Shown here: positions 13,601-26,700 of the stretch, in pieces
How positions within the stretch are numbered: the first letter of the stretch is position 1
Layout: each line of letters opens with the position of its first letter
Source of the DNA: Gorsachius magnificus
Lineage: Eukaryota; Chordata; Aves; Pelecaniformes; Ardeidae
NCBI GenBank assembly: GCA_034008185.1
Contig: CM067095.1
Coordinates: 4,200,610 to 4,264,609, forward strand
Length of the DNA stretch: 64,000 nt
Direction: 5' to 3'
Made by a program: the position numbers and the translations under genes
The notes under the pieces: model-generated
Database searches by the model: none
Seen by the model: only the letters and a program-made list of their open reading frames with translations
What the model was told of the DNA's origin: nothing

Positions 13601-16600
13601 TGTCCATAATAGACTTGTCAAACAGCTCGTGTATGACAACTAAAGGTCGTTTCAGACATGTGAGCTTAAAACAGAAAAAACAACACTCAAATTTAGAAGT
13701 TCTATGCCACCACCAATATTACCACATTAATACTCTCCCAGAGCCTAACAATATTCACCAAACAAGGTCTGGCCAGGAGGCAGCTGCATGTCTGAAGCAC
13801 CTAGTTACCCATTCCACTACTGGCACAGAGAAGCCTTGGAGAAGAAGAGCTGACATTCAACCCTCTCCTTTCTGAAACACAGACTGAAGTGCTTAACCCA
13901 CTTTGCCTTTACATCACAGCCATAGAACACCCTTTACATCACAGTCATAGAACACCCTCTACCACTCCAAAAGTAATTCCGCAGATGCTGAAGATGGCTT
14001 CTATTCTAAGCTTCACTGAGATAAGGCTGTTGCAAGCTGCCAGCACAACAGGAAGATAGAAAACAGGTTAGGTTTCCATGTCCTCACTCAGACTACTTGT
14101 GAAAGTGAAGCCTATCAAGAGCAAAGGGAATTTGACTCACATTTATTCTTAAAGAGGATTCCTCTAAACTTAGAAATCTGCTTAGTAATAAAGAACTGAA
14201 TATGAAAATTCCCAGTAACCTGTCCCAAACCATTCTAAGCTCCTTAATGTTAAACCAATGGACTTAGTATCTATAGTGTATAGTACAACTGAAATGAAGC
14301 GGAAGAAATCAATGTGATCTAGGATGTTTCATGCTCATAGGTTCACAGATGCAATGTAGTAGACATCTTCAGTAGTTAATTATGTTTCCATAGGTCTGTG
14401 TTGTATACATATCTATTAAGCTCTTCAGGGCAAAGACTGCCTATAACTTTGCATCTCTCTAATACCTAGTATAACCTCAACAGGCACCCTAAATGAAATA
14501 ATAATATAAATAGAAAGTAAAATATACTTAGAGTGATACTTTGATATGGGTATGCACTGGTAGCATTGCCAAAAACAGATTTAGTGTTATGCATTTAGCG
14601 ATTGATGGCTAAATATCACACTGGAATCTATAAATAGTAGATTGCAGTTAGCAATCGGTGTGTTCCAGCACACGTTCTCATCACAAAGCTTTACAAATCA
14701 GTGAAATTTATTCCCTGTCCTTTGCAGTTGCCAAACAATCCATCTTGCATTTATAAGTGTGAGAATAGCTACGCTTCTCTTAGCCAGAATAACAATTTTA
14801 GTGTAGATTTTAAAGTAAATGCCAAACCAGATATTAAAAGCTTGAACACATACTTAAAAAGCTCATTCACTTTCACATTCCTTTGCATAGCAAAGGCAGA
14901 AGCCAGGGATTGAAGCCAGAACAAAGCAGAAAGATGACCGATATATGCTCAGAAACGTCATCCTGTGCCTATTTTCTCCTCGTACCCATAAAAGCAAGAC
15001 TAACAAAGCTAGATTCTAAGTGATTAACGGGCAGGTGGGCTAAACGTGGAGAAACAGTAAAGTCGTCTTCTTAGGAGACTCACATAGAGAATGAGTAAAA
15101 GACACAGGAAGACAACTGGGCTGAATTATGTTTATTAACTGTGGTAACACATTATTTCCCTTAACAGTTCCTCCCCCTGACCAGGGCAACATACTCTGCC
15201 ACTGGCCTCAAGCTGCTCTTGGCTTTAGAGAAATGAACTAATACCAATCCACTTCCTTCCCCCCAGCTAATCCTGTAACAACAGAAAGAAAACTCAACAT
15301 GAATCTAAATATAAGACTTAATGCTGCTTTGTGCTAAACCCTCAAGATATCCAAATGACCACATCAGTCAAAGGCAGCAAAAACCCCACTTACCCAGACA
15401 GAAAGAGATCGGTCCTTACTACCAACAGCACAACAGCAGTAGGGACAACTCGACTTGGTGGAGCTCCCATTCTTTTGTTTCTTCTTGAAGATTTTTGGAT
15501 TGAATTTCTGAACAAATGAGATGCCCCAAATTTTATTACCATAATTACATTTTAGTAGGAGATCTGCTTTAAAAGCAGGTTTTCCACTTACGAGTGAAAA
15601 AAAAACCCCACAAACCATTTCCAAGAAACAAAGTCCCTAACCTAGACTCTGTAAGAGCACTGATAACAGCAGCATAGGCTTTCTTAAGGGGTTTTCCAAA
15701 TGCCTTAACGGGAATGGCAAATAATACTCAATTTACTAGTGAGCAGGAACCCACTGGAAACCTAAGTCACTTTAATCAAGTCACTGAGCAGCTAACAAAG
15801 TATTTTGCATTCCTCACATGCTCCTGTACTCCCCTTTCTTATCCTGTTCATCCATGTCCAGTTCTCTTATCACAAGAGCAAGCTGATTGCTTCCAACATG
15901 TAAAGTTGACATTTTTTAAACACCACCATATGTTTGCTTTACTAATCCTGGCACCTATCCCCACCTCTTGTCCCATTTATGCATTAAATGATCAAATAGC
16001 ACACATTAGAAGTTTTACTTCAGGGATAAATTACTATCACTCACTCACCACTACTGTAACTGCCTTCCGATGACCTACAAAATCCATGTTGGTTTTCCAT
16101 CCATCTCTCTCAATGATCTGAGCAGTAGGTCCAGAATTATTCATGGCATGAGCAGAAACAAGATAGTGACCATCAGGTGACCAGCTAAGACGCAACACAT
16201 GAGTTGTCCCTCCACACTGACAAAAAGAATCAAAAAAACCCCCCACACTAGAGCATTAAAAGTGTTTGGCAAACAAAGGATTTTTAATACAAACTATTTC
16301 AATTTTAGATTTAGGGAATATGATTACAAAGTCAGTCTTTTGTGAATATATAAGAATGACGTTACATACAATTCTCAGCACTTCAGCCACGTTTATACAG
16401 GTGATCTACTGTAACTTATGAAGCCCTATCAAAAGGGGGAGAACTTTAAAGCAAACAAAAGATAAGTCTTTTTGGATACTGTACACTCAGGAATCACCAC
16501 AGTCCTAGATAGCGACAGGGCTGCAGCATACCAACTGCTAACAATGAGACTTCAGCTTGCAATACCAGCTCTCACATGAATTTAGGTGCTTACAGTCTAT

Positions 16601-19600
16601 TACTGAGAGTAATTGCACTAATCACGGTACCGTAAGATCACTGCAAAACACTCCACGCACTAAGCACCAACTTCTGTTCCCAGAAATGTCATCTCTTGAT
16701 CAAAGTCATCACATAACAGCCCTATGGTGCCAGACCAAAGATCCTTCCTAAGTACTCATCTCATTTCTGATAGTGGCCAACAGAAGATGCATAGAGGAGA
16801 AACTAAGAACAATGTAACTGCTGTGTCAATACCTTCTTAGAATAACCTCTACGTTTCCAGGAATTTACTTCATTGTTTACATAGCCCTTGTAAACCTTTG
16901 GCACACACAACATCCAATGGCAATGAGAGTCTCAATTTAATCATATGTTGTGTGAGAAAACAGCTCTTTCCCCCCCCCCCCCCTTTTGAATCTGCCATCT
17001 GATAGTTTCATTTGACTTGGCACTATTAAATGAACTGATGTTTATGCAGAATCAGAGTTGTTCTTACAATTTTCATTCATTCTATAGGAATTCACTTTCA
17101 ATAGTCACACATTCTGAAGTACCTCATCAAAGGGTTTTGTGATGCTGGTTTCCAGCTGCCAGTCCATGGTCCGCCACACCTTCAAACTTCGATCATCAGC
17201 CTGAGAGGCAATATATTTTCCAACAGGATCCCAGGTCAGCCCTTTCACCAAGCCAGAATGCCCCTTCAAAGTGGCAAGAATTTCTGTGACCACAAAATTG
17301 AGAATAGAGAGGGGTTACTGACACCTCCTTTAGGACAGACTGCTGAAGAAATTCACAAGATCTTTTTAAAACAGAATATTAAATATAACCTCTTCTAGTG
17401 TACAAACAACAACATATCAACCAAACTGGAACCTGTAGGTAAGCTAAGAATGATATAAAAAAAAAAGTGGGAAAGAGAACTCCGGACAGAATAAGCAATA
17501 CAGAACCCTTTATAAGAAATAGATCAGAGCAGGAAGGCCAGCAGAGCCCAGGCAGTTCCAGAACAGCACTTTCAAGCTCTGGAAATCAGCGGTTTAACTG
17601 GAACTTCAGTTAAACCGTCACCCTTTCCTCTGTACCCAAAGATTACTGCAACAAGTTCAGCTTTGTGCACCAAACATGAACTAAGTCAAAGTTGTGACCT
17701 AACAGACGCGCAAGCCTGGCAGACCTACTTTCAGTCAATCTCTTGCTTATCAGGCTGCGAGAGAAGAGGCTGAGAGTACTGCACAGGCTACACTGCCAGC
17801 TTGGAAGTCTAAAATCTCTGATACGAGGACTGGAAGCAACCCTAAAATAAATGGCAGTGACCGGGCACCACACAATGGGAGTTTTAGCCTGCATCAAGTT
17901 ACGTGGTGAGAAGCAGCCAAATAAAGGCACATGCTCCCCAATTGCCACAGACCGTCACAGGTTGGCTAAAGCTGCCTCGTGCACCGGCTGTGCCTGGCAG
18001 TGCGGTTCCCGAGAAGCAGAGGCCTCAGGACTGCATGAGCTGCCAGGACTGCAGCAATGGAAGAAGGAAAATGGCCATCAAATGTAAGACTTGAGAGCTT
18101 CTGCTACTGTGAGGCTCCCCGAGTCTTCCTCCCTCCCCTTCATCATGTAAAGTCACACTGCTTATTAAGCAGCAACATTTAGAATGGGGTAAAAAAGACA
18201 ACAACCCCTGAAGGCAAATGAATGGGAATTCCTGTAGGTAAAAAGGCAACAGGGGAAAAAAAAAAGCATATATAGATGTAACATCAAGCTGAAGTTCTAT
18301 TTATTTGAGATTTTGCAGAGAAGGTGAAAAAGAAAATAAACTTAATAATGACCTTCATATAAAATCAGCAGCACAACCTGAATGTAGTTGTTGTCTGCAG
18401 CAGAATGGAATCCACCGCTCACTGCCATCCAAACTTGGAAGAAAACGACTCCCCAGACTGCAAGTGTGTCATCTCAAACGACAGACAACCCATTCCCACA
18501 TAGAGATTTTCAGCCAGTAAAATACACCCGTGGAGGGAAGGGCTTGTCACAAAGCTTTACACACTTGCACATCTGAAATGTAAGAATTCTCACCTGGAAA
18601 TTTGACAGCATTCCAGATGACAACAGTGTTATCCACACTACAGGATGCCAGCCAGGCATCATGCGGAGACCATGCTACATCCATGACATCTGTGTTAAAA
18701 AAAAAAGTTTCCATATAAGACATTGATGGTAATCAGAGAATCCAGAAATCTTTTTAAAAAGAATTTATGTGGCAACATTTTTTCTATCACTGAGAAATTA
18801 TTATCATCTCACTAGAATGGAAGGTAAGAATGAACATTGCAAACTCATTGGCAGTGAGGCTCTCCAACTCATAAATGTTCAATGGGGAACAAAAAAAAAT
18901 AATCCAATGAATCCAAAGAATTCAATGTTAGTAATTATAGGAAGTACTAATGCCTGTATAAAGTACTTTGTCTTGTTTTGAATGAAAAAGCAACAGTTTA
19001 GCTTCCTTTATTCAGATTCACTGTAAAGCTAGCAAATAGCAAAATATAAGTTTCTTAGTTGCTAATTTTTCTACAACAAGTCACTGGAAGTTTTCTACTA
19101 CATTGCCAGAAGTTACTTGGATGATAATCGGCTTTTGATTAAAAATAACATTTTCTTTTAGATTTTCATTGTTGCTCTAAAAAATAATTACTGTCTTGCC
19201 ACCAAATATGTAAGTTTTGAACATGAAAATGTGACACTGAAAACCAGGGGTTTTTTTTCCAAATAAATGCAAATTATGTTCATTCAACATCTTTTAACTC
19301 ACCTCCCGAATGGCTTCTGAGAATTGATACACACCTCCACTGCTCAACATTAGTAAGTTTGCTACTAGAACCAAACACAGTGCTAGGTCCAATGTACCTA
19401 ATGAAAATGGAAACAGTTATCAACAGAACCACCTCAAGCTCTTCAAACTTTCTTTCTAAAGAAAATCAGCTGCACAGTACACTTCTATTTCATAGTCAGT
19501 TATTCCTGTTGAATAAACGGAAGAGAAAAAAATATGTATTTTTTAGAGAAAGTAATTCCAGTTATTAAAAAATTAGCTTCAATAAAATGTACAATTTCTA

Positions 19601-20745
19601 GGGATAGCAAAAAATGATAACATTTAAGATAACTTTTCAATCTCATCAGGAAGCTTTCTTCAAGGACAGAAGAAAATGCCTCAGCTCCTCAAGAGGAAAG
19701 AGGCTGCCTGGGTAAACACACACTCCAGCCCAAGAGACAGAAGAGACCAAATCTCCAACACCAGTGATGTGGCGTCACAGGTTTTAGCTCTTTATGCACC
19801 AGACAAAGCGCTGAACTTACAAAAGGCCAGCACAGGGAAGAAACACTAAGATATGTGACAGAGTAACCTACTTGAAATAAAATATAAAATCGAGAAGGAA
19901 GAAACATGCTTACGCAGCTCGTTTCCACACCATAATCAACTTGTCATCTCCCCCTGAAGCCAAGTAAACTCCATTGTTTGACCATCGCACGCAGTTCACG
20001 CAAGCTGAAACGTAGAAAAGAAAGTTTGTAAATGAAATATGAGAATAAGTGGTTCTGGACTGGGGACAGACTTTATAATAAGCAAAACTTGATGGGAGAT
20101 GTTTAGGATTTAAGTCTGCTTCTTCCACTCAAAGCAGTTACTCTGCTTTAGATAAATGAATTGGTATTTATCTTTCAGTAGCAGTTGAGGAGCTTCTTAC
20201 TTTAAAAAAACCTATTCCTTATTTAAAAAAGCTTCACCAAAAGTAGCTCAAAAGATTAATATTCATCTAAGAAAGGAAAGTGCTTGTGGTAAATGAGGTG
20301 GGATTAAGAGGGCAAAGAAGGGAAGATAGATCTTGAAGACAAGAAAGGGGACAGCTTGTTCAGGTAACTATATTTTCAAATGTAATGTGCAATAAATCCA
20401 GAATAATTTAGCATTATAACCAATATACTTCATATGTTTCCTTTATACTTTTTTCTTCTCTTGCCCTTTCTTTCAGAGCTCCCCAGATTCTCAGAATGTT
20501 CGTTATCAATTAGTTTGTGGCCACAGCTGGAAAAAGTTCATAGGGAGGAGATTTCCAAAGGTATCCTTATTTCTCTGTACATTTTCCCACATTTTAACAT
20601 TTTCTGCTGAATATCTAAAAAAGTGTATACCCAAAGTATGAGACCACTCCGCTGTACTTTATTGATTGATTCACCACCGGACAGGGCATGATTTTTGTAA
20701 TTAGAAACATGTAATGCTTAAGCTTTGGCCAATTACCAACAGTCA

Positions 20746-20787
<42 letters not shown>

Positions 20788-23700
20788 ATCTTTATTACCT
20801 AAGTGATTGTCCATCTGACAAAGCATCTTGGGAATATTTTCATTCTTTTCATCTTCCTCTTTCAGGACAGGAGCCATATTCCAGATCACAACTTTCCCAG
20901 AATCCTGACCTGTAAGAGAACAAAAAGTGCCCCCTTTTAAATACATAAGCAAAAAAGCTTTTCAACTTAATTTCAGTTCCAGACCAGATGCTAAAATTTA
21001 GGTATTACTGCAGTGGGAACTTTAGAACCATTTGAATACAGGTGCTATTCTGATATAATTACACCAAGTCAGAAGTGGTTTATTTTCTTGAAGCTATTAA
21101 AAATGAAGTTATACAGCCTTGTTCAAAGATCATACCGTACATAATGACACCAACTACAAGGGTAAACTGTTTATAATAAAATTGTATTTTCTTTAAAAAA
21201 AGATCCATTCAAATCCTAAATTGCAATTATTGTAGCCAACATCAAATTATTCGCCATTGTAATCCAAATAATACTTTTGCACATATTTCTTGAGCTACTC
21301 CATTTATGTAATTGGATTTTTTTTTTTTGTACCAATAGCTCTACTACTTAGCAGATCAAAAAGCCCAACTTCACATTCAGTTCCTCTCCAAATAAAAAAG
21401 AAACTTGGCCAGTATGGCCACAACTCGATTACTGCAACTGCTATCTTAACAATGTCCAGGAGGGTGAGTGCATCAGAAAACATAACCCTGCCTTCTGCAG
21501 TAACAGCAGCACTTTTCAATGCATTTTAGTGACTTATATCTCTAGGAAACAGATAATTGTGTAAGCAATGTGTTTTTAAAAGGGTCAAACTGATTAAAGT
21601 GTTGTGGAGGCACAAGATTATTACTAGAGCGCAAAATTCTGCTTTCTATCAGTACGCAGACATACCTTGTCCTCCTGTTGCAAACTTGGTCCCGTCTGGG
21701 TGAATGTCCACCGAAAATATTGGCTTTCCTGGAATTAGAGAACAAACAGCAACATACTGAATTGTTTTACAGTCAAGAGAATGCAGTAATGCCAAAAGAA
21801 CCGTTAACTCTTTAGGTTGGCAAATAACTTTCTTCCTCTATAGTTGTAAAAATCACAGCTGACTACAGGATTTGAAAGCAACCTGATGACAGAAATGGCA
21901 GCCTATTAAAAGCATATATGGAAGTTATCATGCCATAACAAACCAGTGATAACCAAGGACACTTAATCCAGCAGGATATGCCAAATGCCTCAAAGCACAA
22001 TAATACCACAAAGCAAGCGCCAACAAGGCAAAACTCTATTTGAGTAAGGAATTTCTTCCACGTTTCTACAGTTCATTAGCTAATGACCTGAAGCAAGTTT
22101 TGTTTTGGTTTCTGTTTTTGGTTTTTTTAACACCTCCACAATCTTAGACTGCATTTGGTGGTCACACAATTACCTGTCTCAATTTTAAATTCTGTTGTTA
22201 TGAAGTGCTTTTACCATAAGCCTAGCTTTTATTTTTATGGCTTCCATACAGACAAAGGAAGACTGACCAACTCTAGTGTTACCCTTAAATCTTTCAGTTC
22301 TCCATATGCTACATCCTTCAGAAGAAAACTAAGTGTTATGAAAATGTAATAGTTATAAAAAATAACTAACATAGCTGGAGAACAGCTTTGGAAACCAGAC
22401 AACCCTCGCTCTCAGCCTATTCTGCTCTGACCACTGGATCACATACACTCTCCTATACATTCACAGTTCTTTTAACCTTTGCAGGAGGAGAAGGAAGAGG
22501 AAAAAAGTAAACTTACTGCCCTTCAGTGATGCTCAAAGAGCTACCACTAAGGATTAGTTTAAAGAATGTGTGTGTGATTTCCACATTCAAGTAATTTTTG
22601 GCAGCAGTCTGAACCCTTTCAAACTGGAAAGCTTCTGCAAGCAAGATCACACATGCGCCAGTATAAAATAAGGCAATTTATCATAAAAGCCAAAAGAACT
22701 AGTACCTACCGTACCAAGATTACTTGATAAATTTACCATGTATATCCATTCTTGCACTGGATCTTCATGATATCTTAAGACATAAACAATAAGATCTGGA
22801 GAATTTATCTCATGATAGGTTTTATGTTGCAACTGCAGCATCTGAATTCCTTGACGCTAAACTGCTAACAAAACCCTCATCCAAATATTCAGTATTTCTT
22901 ACTTTTTGAGGGATATGCATTTTGCTTCATGTCAACATTTATTTCCTTTATGTTGACTTGTTTTAAGGTTTATTTTATTTGGATTTATATTGCAGCTCTG
23001 ACATGTGATTCCCCTTAAAATTTTTACAGGCAGCCAAGCGAAGACTAAGTACAGTAAGAGGGCACTCAGCTTACATTCCTTCCAAGTTCTTTAGACCGCA
23101 TAAAACACATAAACTGAGACTTAGCTGTGACTATTCTTCAGATTGTCATGCCTGAGTCTATCTTTTATTCTATTAATTTGAATGCAACATACAGGGCTAA
23201 GCTGAATATTTTGAGAAGCACAGGCAAGCAGCAACCATTTACTCTGTCCTTCCCAAGATGTAGAAAGTCCCTTAAATTAAACCAGTGCATCATTTGAAAT
23301 AGTTTAACTCACTAACACTTACAGAAACAGTCATTCTGTAGACCTTGTAGGTGGCAGAGGCTACCTTTTCAATCTGTGTCAAAAGTCTTGGGCAAGATGC
23401 CTTACTACACTCTCAAATTTGCCATTTGACATGAAGAGGAGAATGCTCCTTCCAGGAAGCCACTTATCAAAGACCTTTCAATTTACTAACCTGGCTCACT
23501 TTGCCTGTGTATCATTGGCACTAACAGGAAACAGTTCCCCAGCAAATCAGAAGGACCAGTAACCTTTAGCACAGGGGCATCAATAATCAGGAGGAATTAT
23601 GGGTTCCAGAGCCAGCACGGCATCTATGATCAAGGCTTCAGAGTTTAAGTGGTTTGTAGTTTAAGAATACTGTATTTAAAATTGGTTTAATAGATGCAGC

Positions 23701-26700
23701 CGTCTCAGACAGGAAGACTTTTTCCTCCTCTGCTCAGATCCCACCACTCTTCCTTCCCAAGAATCTGCATTAAAAAGTAGCCGTGACCAAAGCACACACT
23801 GATAAGTTTGACTGACAGGTACATTGGCTTCTCCTTATTCAGGAAAAACAGATGTGCTAGATGTGCTGAAAAACTGTGAAATAAGTCATGGCACCTCTTG
23901 CTTTGCAAAAATTACAGACACTATGTAATTTTCTTTTCCTTTACTAGGTATTTAAACCTATCATAGCATCTCCAACTTCTGCCTTATCCTAAGAGCACAA
24001 CTCTACAGGAGCAGTGACATCAGCTCCCTTGCCCCTCAGCAAAGTTTTTGTGCAGACCACAAATGGCGTTGATGAAATTTAGCAAATAATTTTACTTATG
24101 GAATCAGAGGTAACAACTACAAATTCACCATCAAAGCTTAAAATTAGCCACATTACACCAAGGAAAATGGCCACCTAGCCCAGTACTCTCTGTTCAGAAA
24201 CCAGCACTAGATACCTCCCTAGGGATCTGTACAATGGCAAGCACACAATGCTTCTTCCTAGGATAATCTTCCAGCTCCAAAAAATTGCAACTCTGACTTC
24301 TTGAATCAGAGGCCCTTGACAGACTTTTCTTCTATAAACTGTCACCCATCTCAATAACATCGATAGCCCCCATGAAGAACCACCTACTTCATGTACCCTG
24401 CACGTACTACCCATTACTTCAACACCCCTTAATTCTGGTACAGGAGAACAGCGAACAAAAATCACTTGCCATTCACCCCTTTTCTGGCACTCACAACTCT
24501 ACACGCATTCACCACGTCTCCAGCTCAGTCATCCCATTCCTAGCCCAAAGAGTCCTACTCCACTCAATCATTCCTTGTACAAAAACTGTCTCACACTTTT
24601 GATCATTCTGGTCCCTCCTCTATCAGTCTCTTTCAGTTCTTTTTTTTTTTTATGACACGGAGTGCAACTGCCATTGAAGACAGTGTTCAAATGCAAATGA
24701 TTCATGGATCATTTCTTTTTAGTTCTTTTCCTAGTTTGGGTTTCAATTTAATGAGTACTGAGCAGATATTTTCATAAATTATTATAATCCTAAAAACTCA
24801 GCCCTCGGTGGAAGTCACCAGTTCACAGGGCATTACTTTATATGGGAAGCTTAAGAAGGGTATGGACTTTGCACTCAGGTAAGGCAGCAGTAATAAATGA
24901 AGCCCTCAACAACAAATCAAGTTTCCTAAGTGGCTCAACTGTGATCCAGGAAGGGATCTATTCCACAAGTACCTAATCATACACAACGATTACCCTGTAA
25001 AAGTCAGGCTTTTCCACAGAATTTGCCAATAAACTTAAAGCACAATGACTTGTGAACAAGAGGCCCGTCAAATTAATATCCTGTAAGAGCCAGGTAAATA
25101 TAGTTTCCACCTGATGGATAATTCCAAACAAATTGGACTGGTTCCATGCATCTCAATCTCACCAGCAATGTCCGGATGCATCCAGTGGTTGACCTTTAAA
25201 GACATTCTTTTTTGCCCTAAAAACATTAGTTTACTAAATCAAGTTCCAGACTTCTCAAAGCCTGTACATATGAGAGTCTTCCGTTTCCATACAGGAAATC
25301 TGTCCAACTACACCCAGCCTCAACCTGTCACACCCTCTTCTTAATAAACATTCTGCATTAATCAAAATACAAACAGCAGCTGCAAAACGCCATGTCATAT
25401 ACTGGCACACAAGTCAGCCTAGATGACATATTATTTACGGGTCAGTCTAGATTTTATTTCAAATGGCTTTGGGTATTATTCCAAGATCTGGGGGTAATAC
25501 AATTAAACATGGACTGTTTGGTTATTTAGAGCCCACAGCTTTCAGTTCACAACACTTTTGCTGTGCTCTTCTACTTCAATTATAAGTTGAAATAGTTTTG
25601 TTAGTGGAAGAAAGCATAAACTGAAGCTGACAAGAACATACCAAAGAGGGAAGCAACTACTTATGAACTAGCTCAGGACCACGGGGCATCAGGATTTCAT
25701 TCCTGGCTCTGGCTACAATGACCTGTTGGTGAAACCAAGCAGCAGCCCTGTTTGGATGCTTGCAGGAAAGAGTTAACTACTGGATACAGGAAGGTGAGCT
25801 TCTACCACTTCAGCTAAAAAGATCATTCACATCCATTTTTCAGGCAGTAGTAGAGCTACTGTGTGTTTCATCACCAGAAAGCATCGAGAATCACGGTGGT
25901 GTAATCCAGCCTAGAGAGCACCTCATTTGGACCCTTTAGCCAACCCTCAGAAAGGAGTTGTAGCTTTACTGCTTATTAGAAAGCAGCAGATCATCGTCAT
26001 GAACAATTCAGTTCTTATCTAGCACAAACACTGCGCGAAGTTTCAAGTCAGTTTTGTTACACACTCATATTCACCAGTACAGAAATAGGTGAAACACGGG
26101 AGTTCGCAGTGGTACGTTCAAAGTTTCAACATTAGGGGTAAGGGGTGTTAGAACGCCAGTGCACTGGCTTGGAAAGGAAAATCTTCCCAGTGTCCTGCTC
26201 CAGAGCTGTGCATGCTTTTCTTGGCTATCGAGAAACATGGGGCTTGTCATCGTTAAATTAGATTACTTAGATTTAAAAAAAAGAATCACTAGTAAAGCTA
26301 CATTCTATGAACATGTATTAACTCTTTCATGATCTAGAAGGAATTTCTTTGTTTTTAATGTTTGCGCTCTACACTTTTAAGTCTATCCCTTAAAATACAG
26401 AACAAGTTCAATAATCATCAGATTGTTTGCCCAAGTAACCCAAGATTTATATTTGTTTCCAGTTTTATCAATCTAGAGATGTCAAATGATTTTAAAAAAA
26501 AAAAAAGAGAACAGATTAAGTGATCACAGGACAGAAATTTAGCAAGACAAAGTCATCACCAAGGCGCTCTTTCCTCCAGGGTGCCATTACCAAGGGAATA
26601 CCATTTACAGGGGTGGATAACTACCACAGATTAAAGCTACAAGACTTGTTCCATACTACTTGTGGTTTATAAGCTGGTTTTTTTTCCTGACTTCCTTCAT

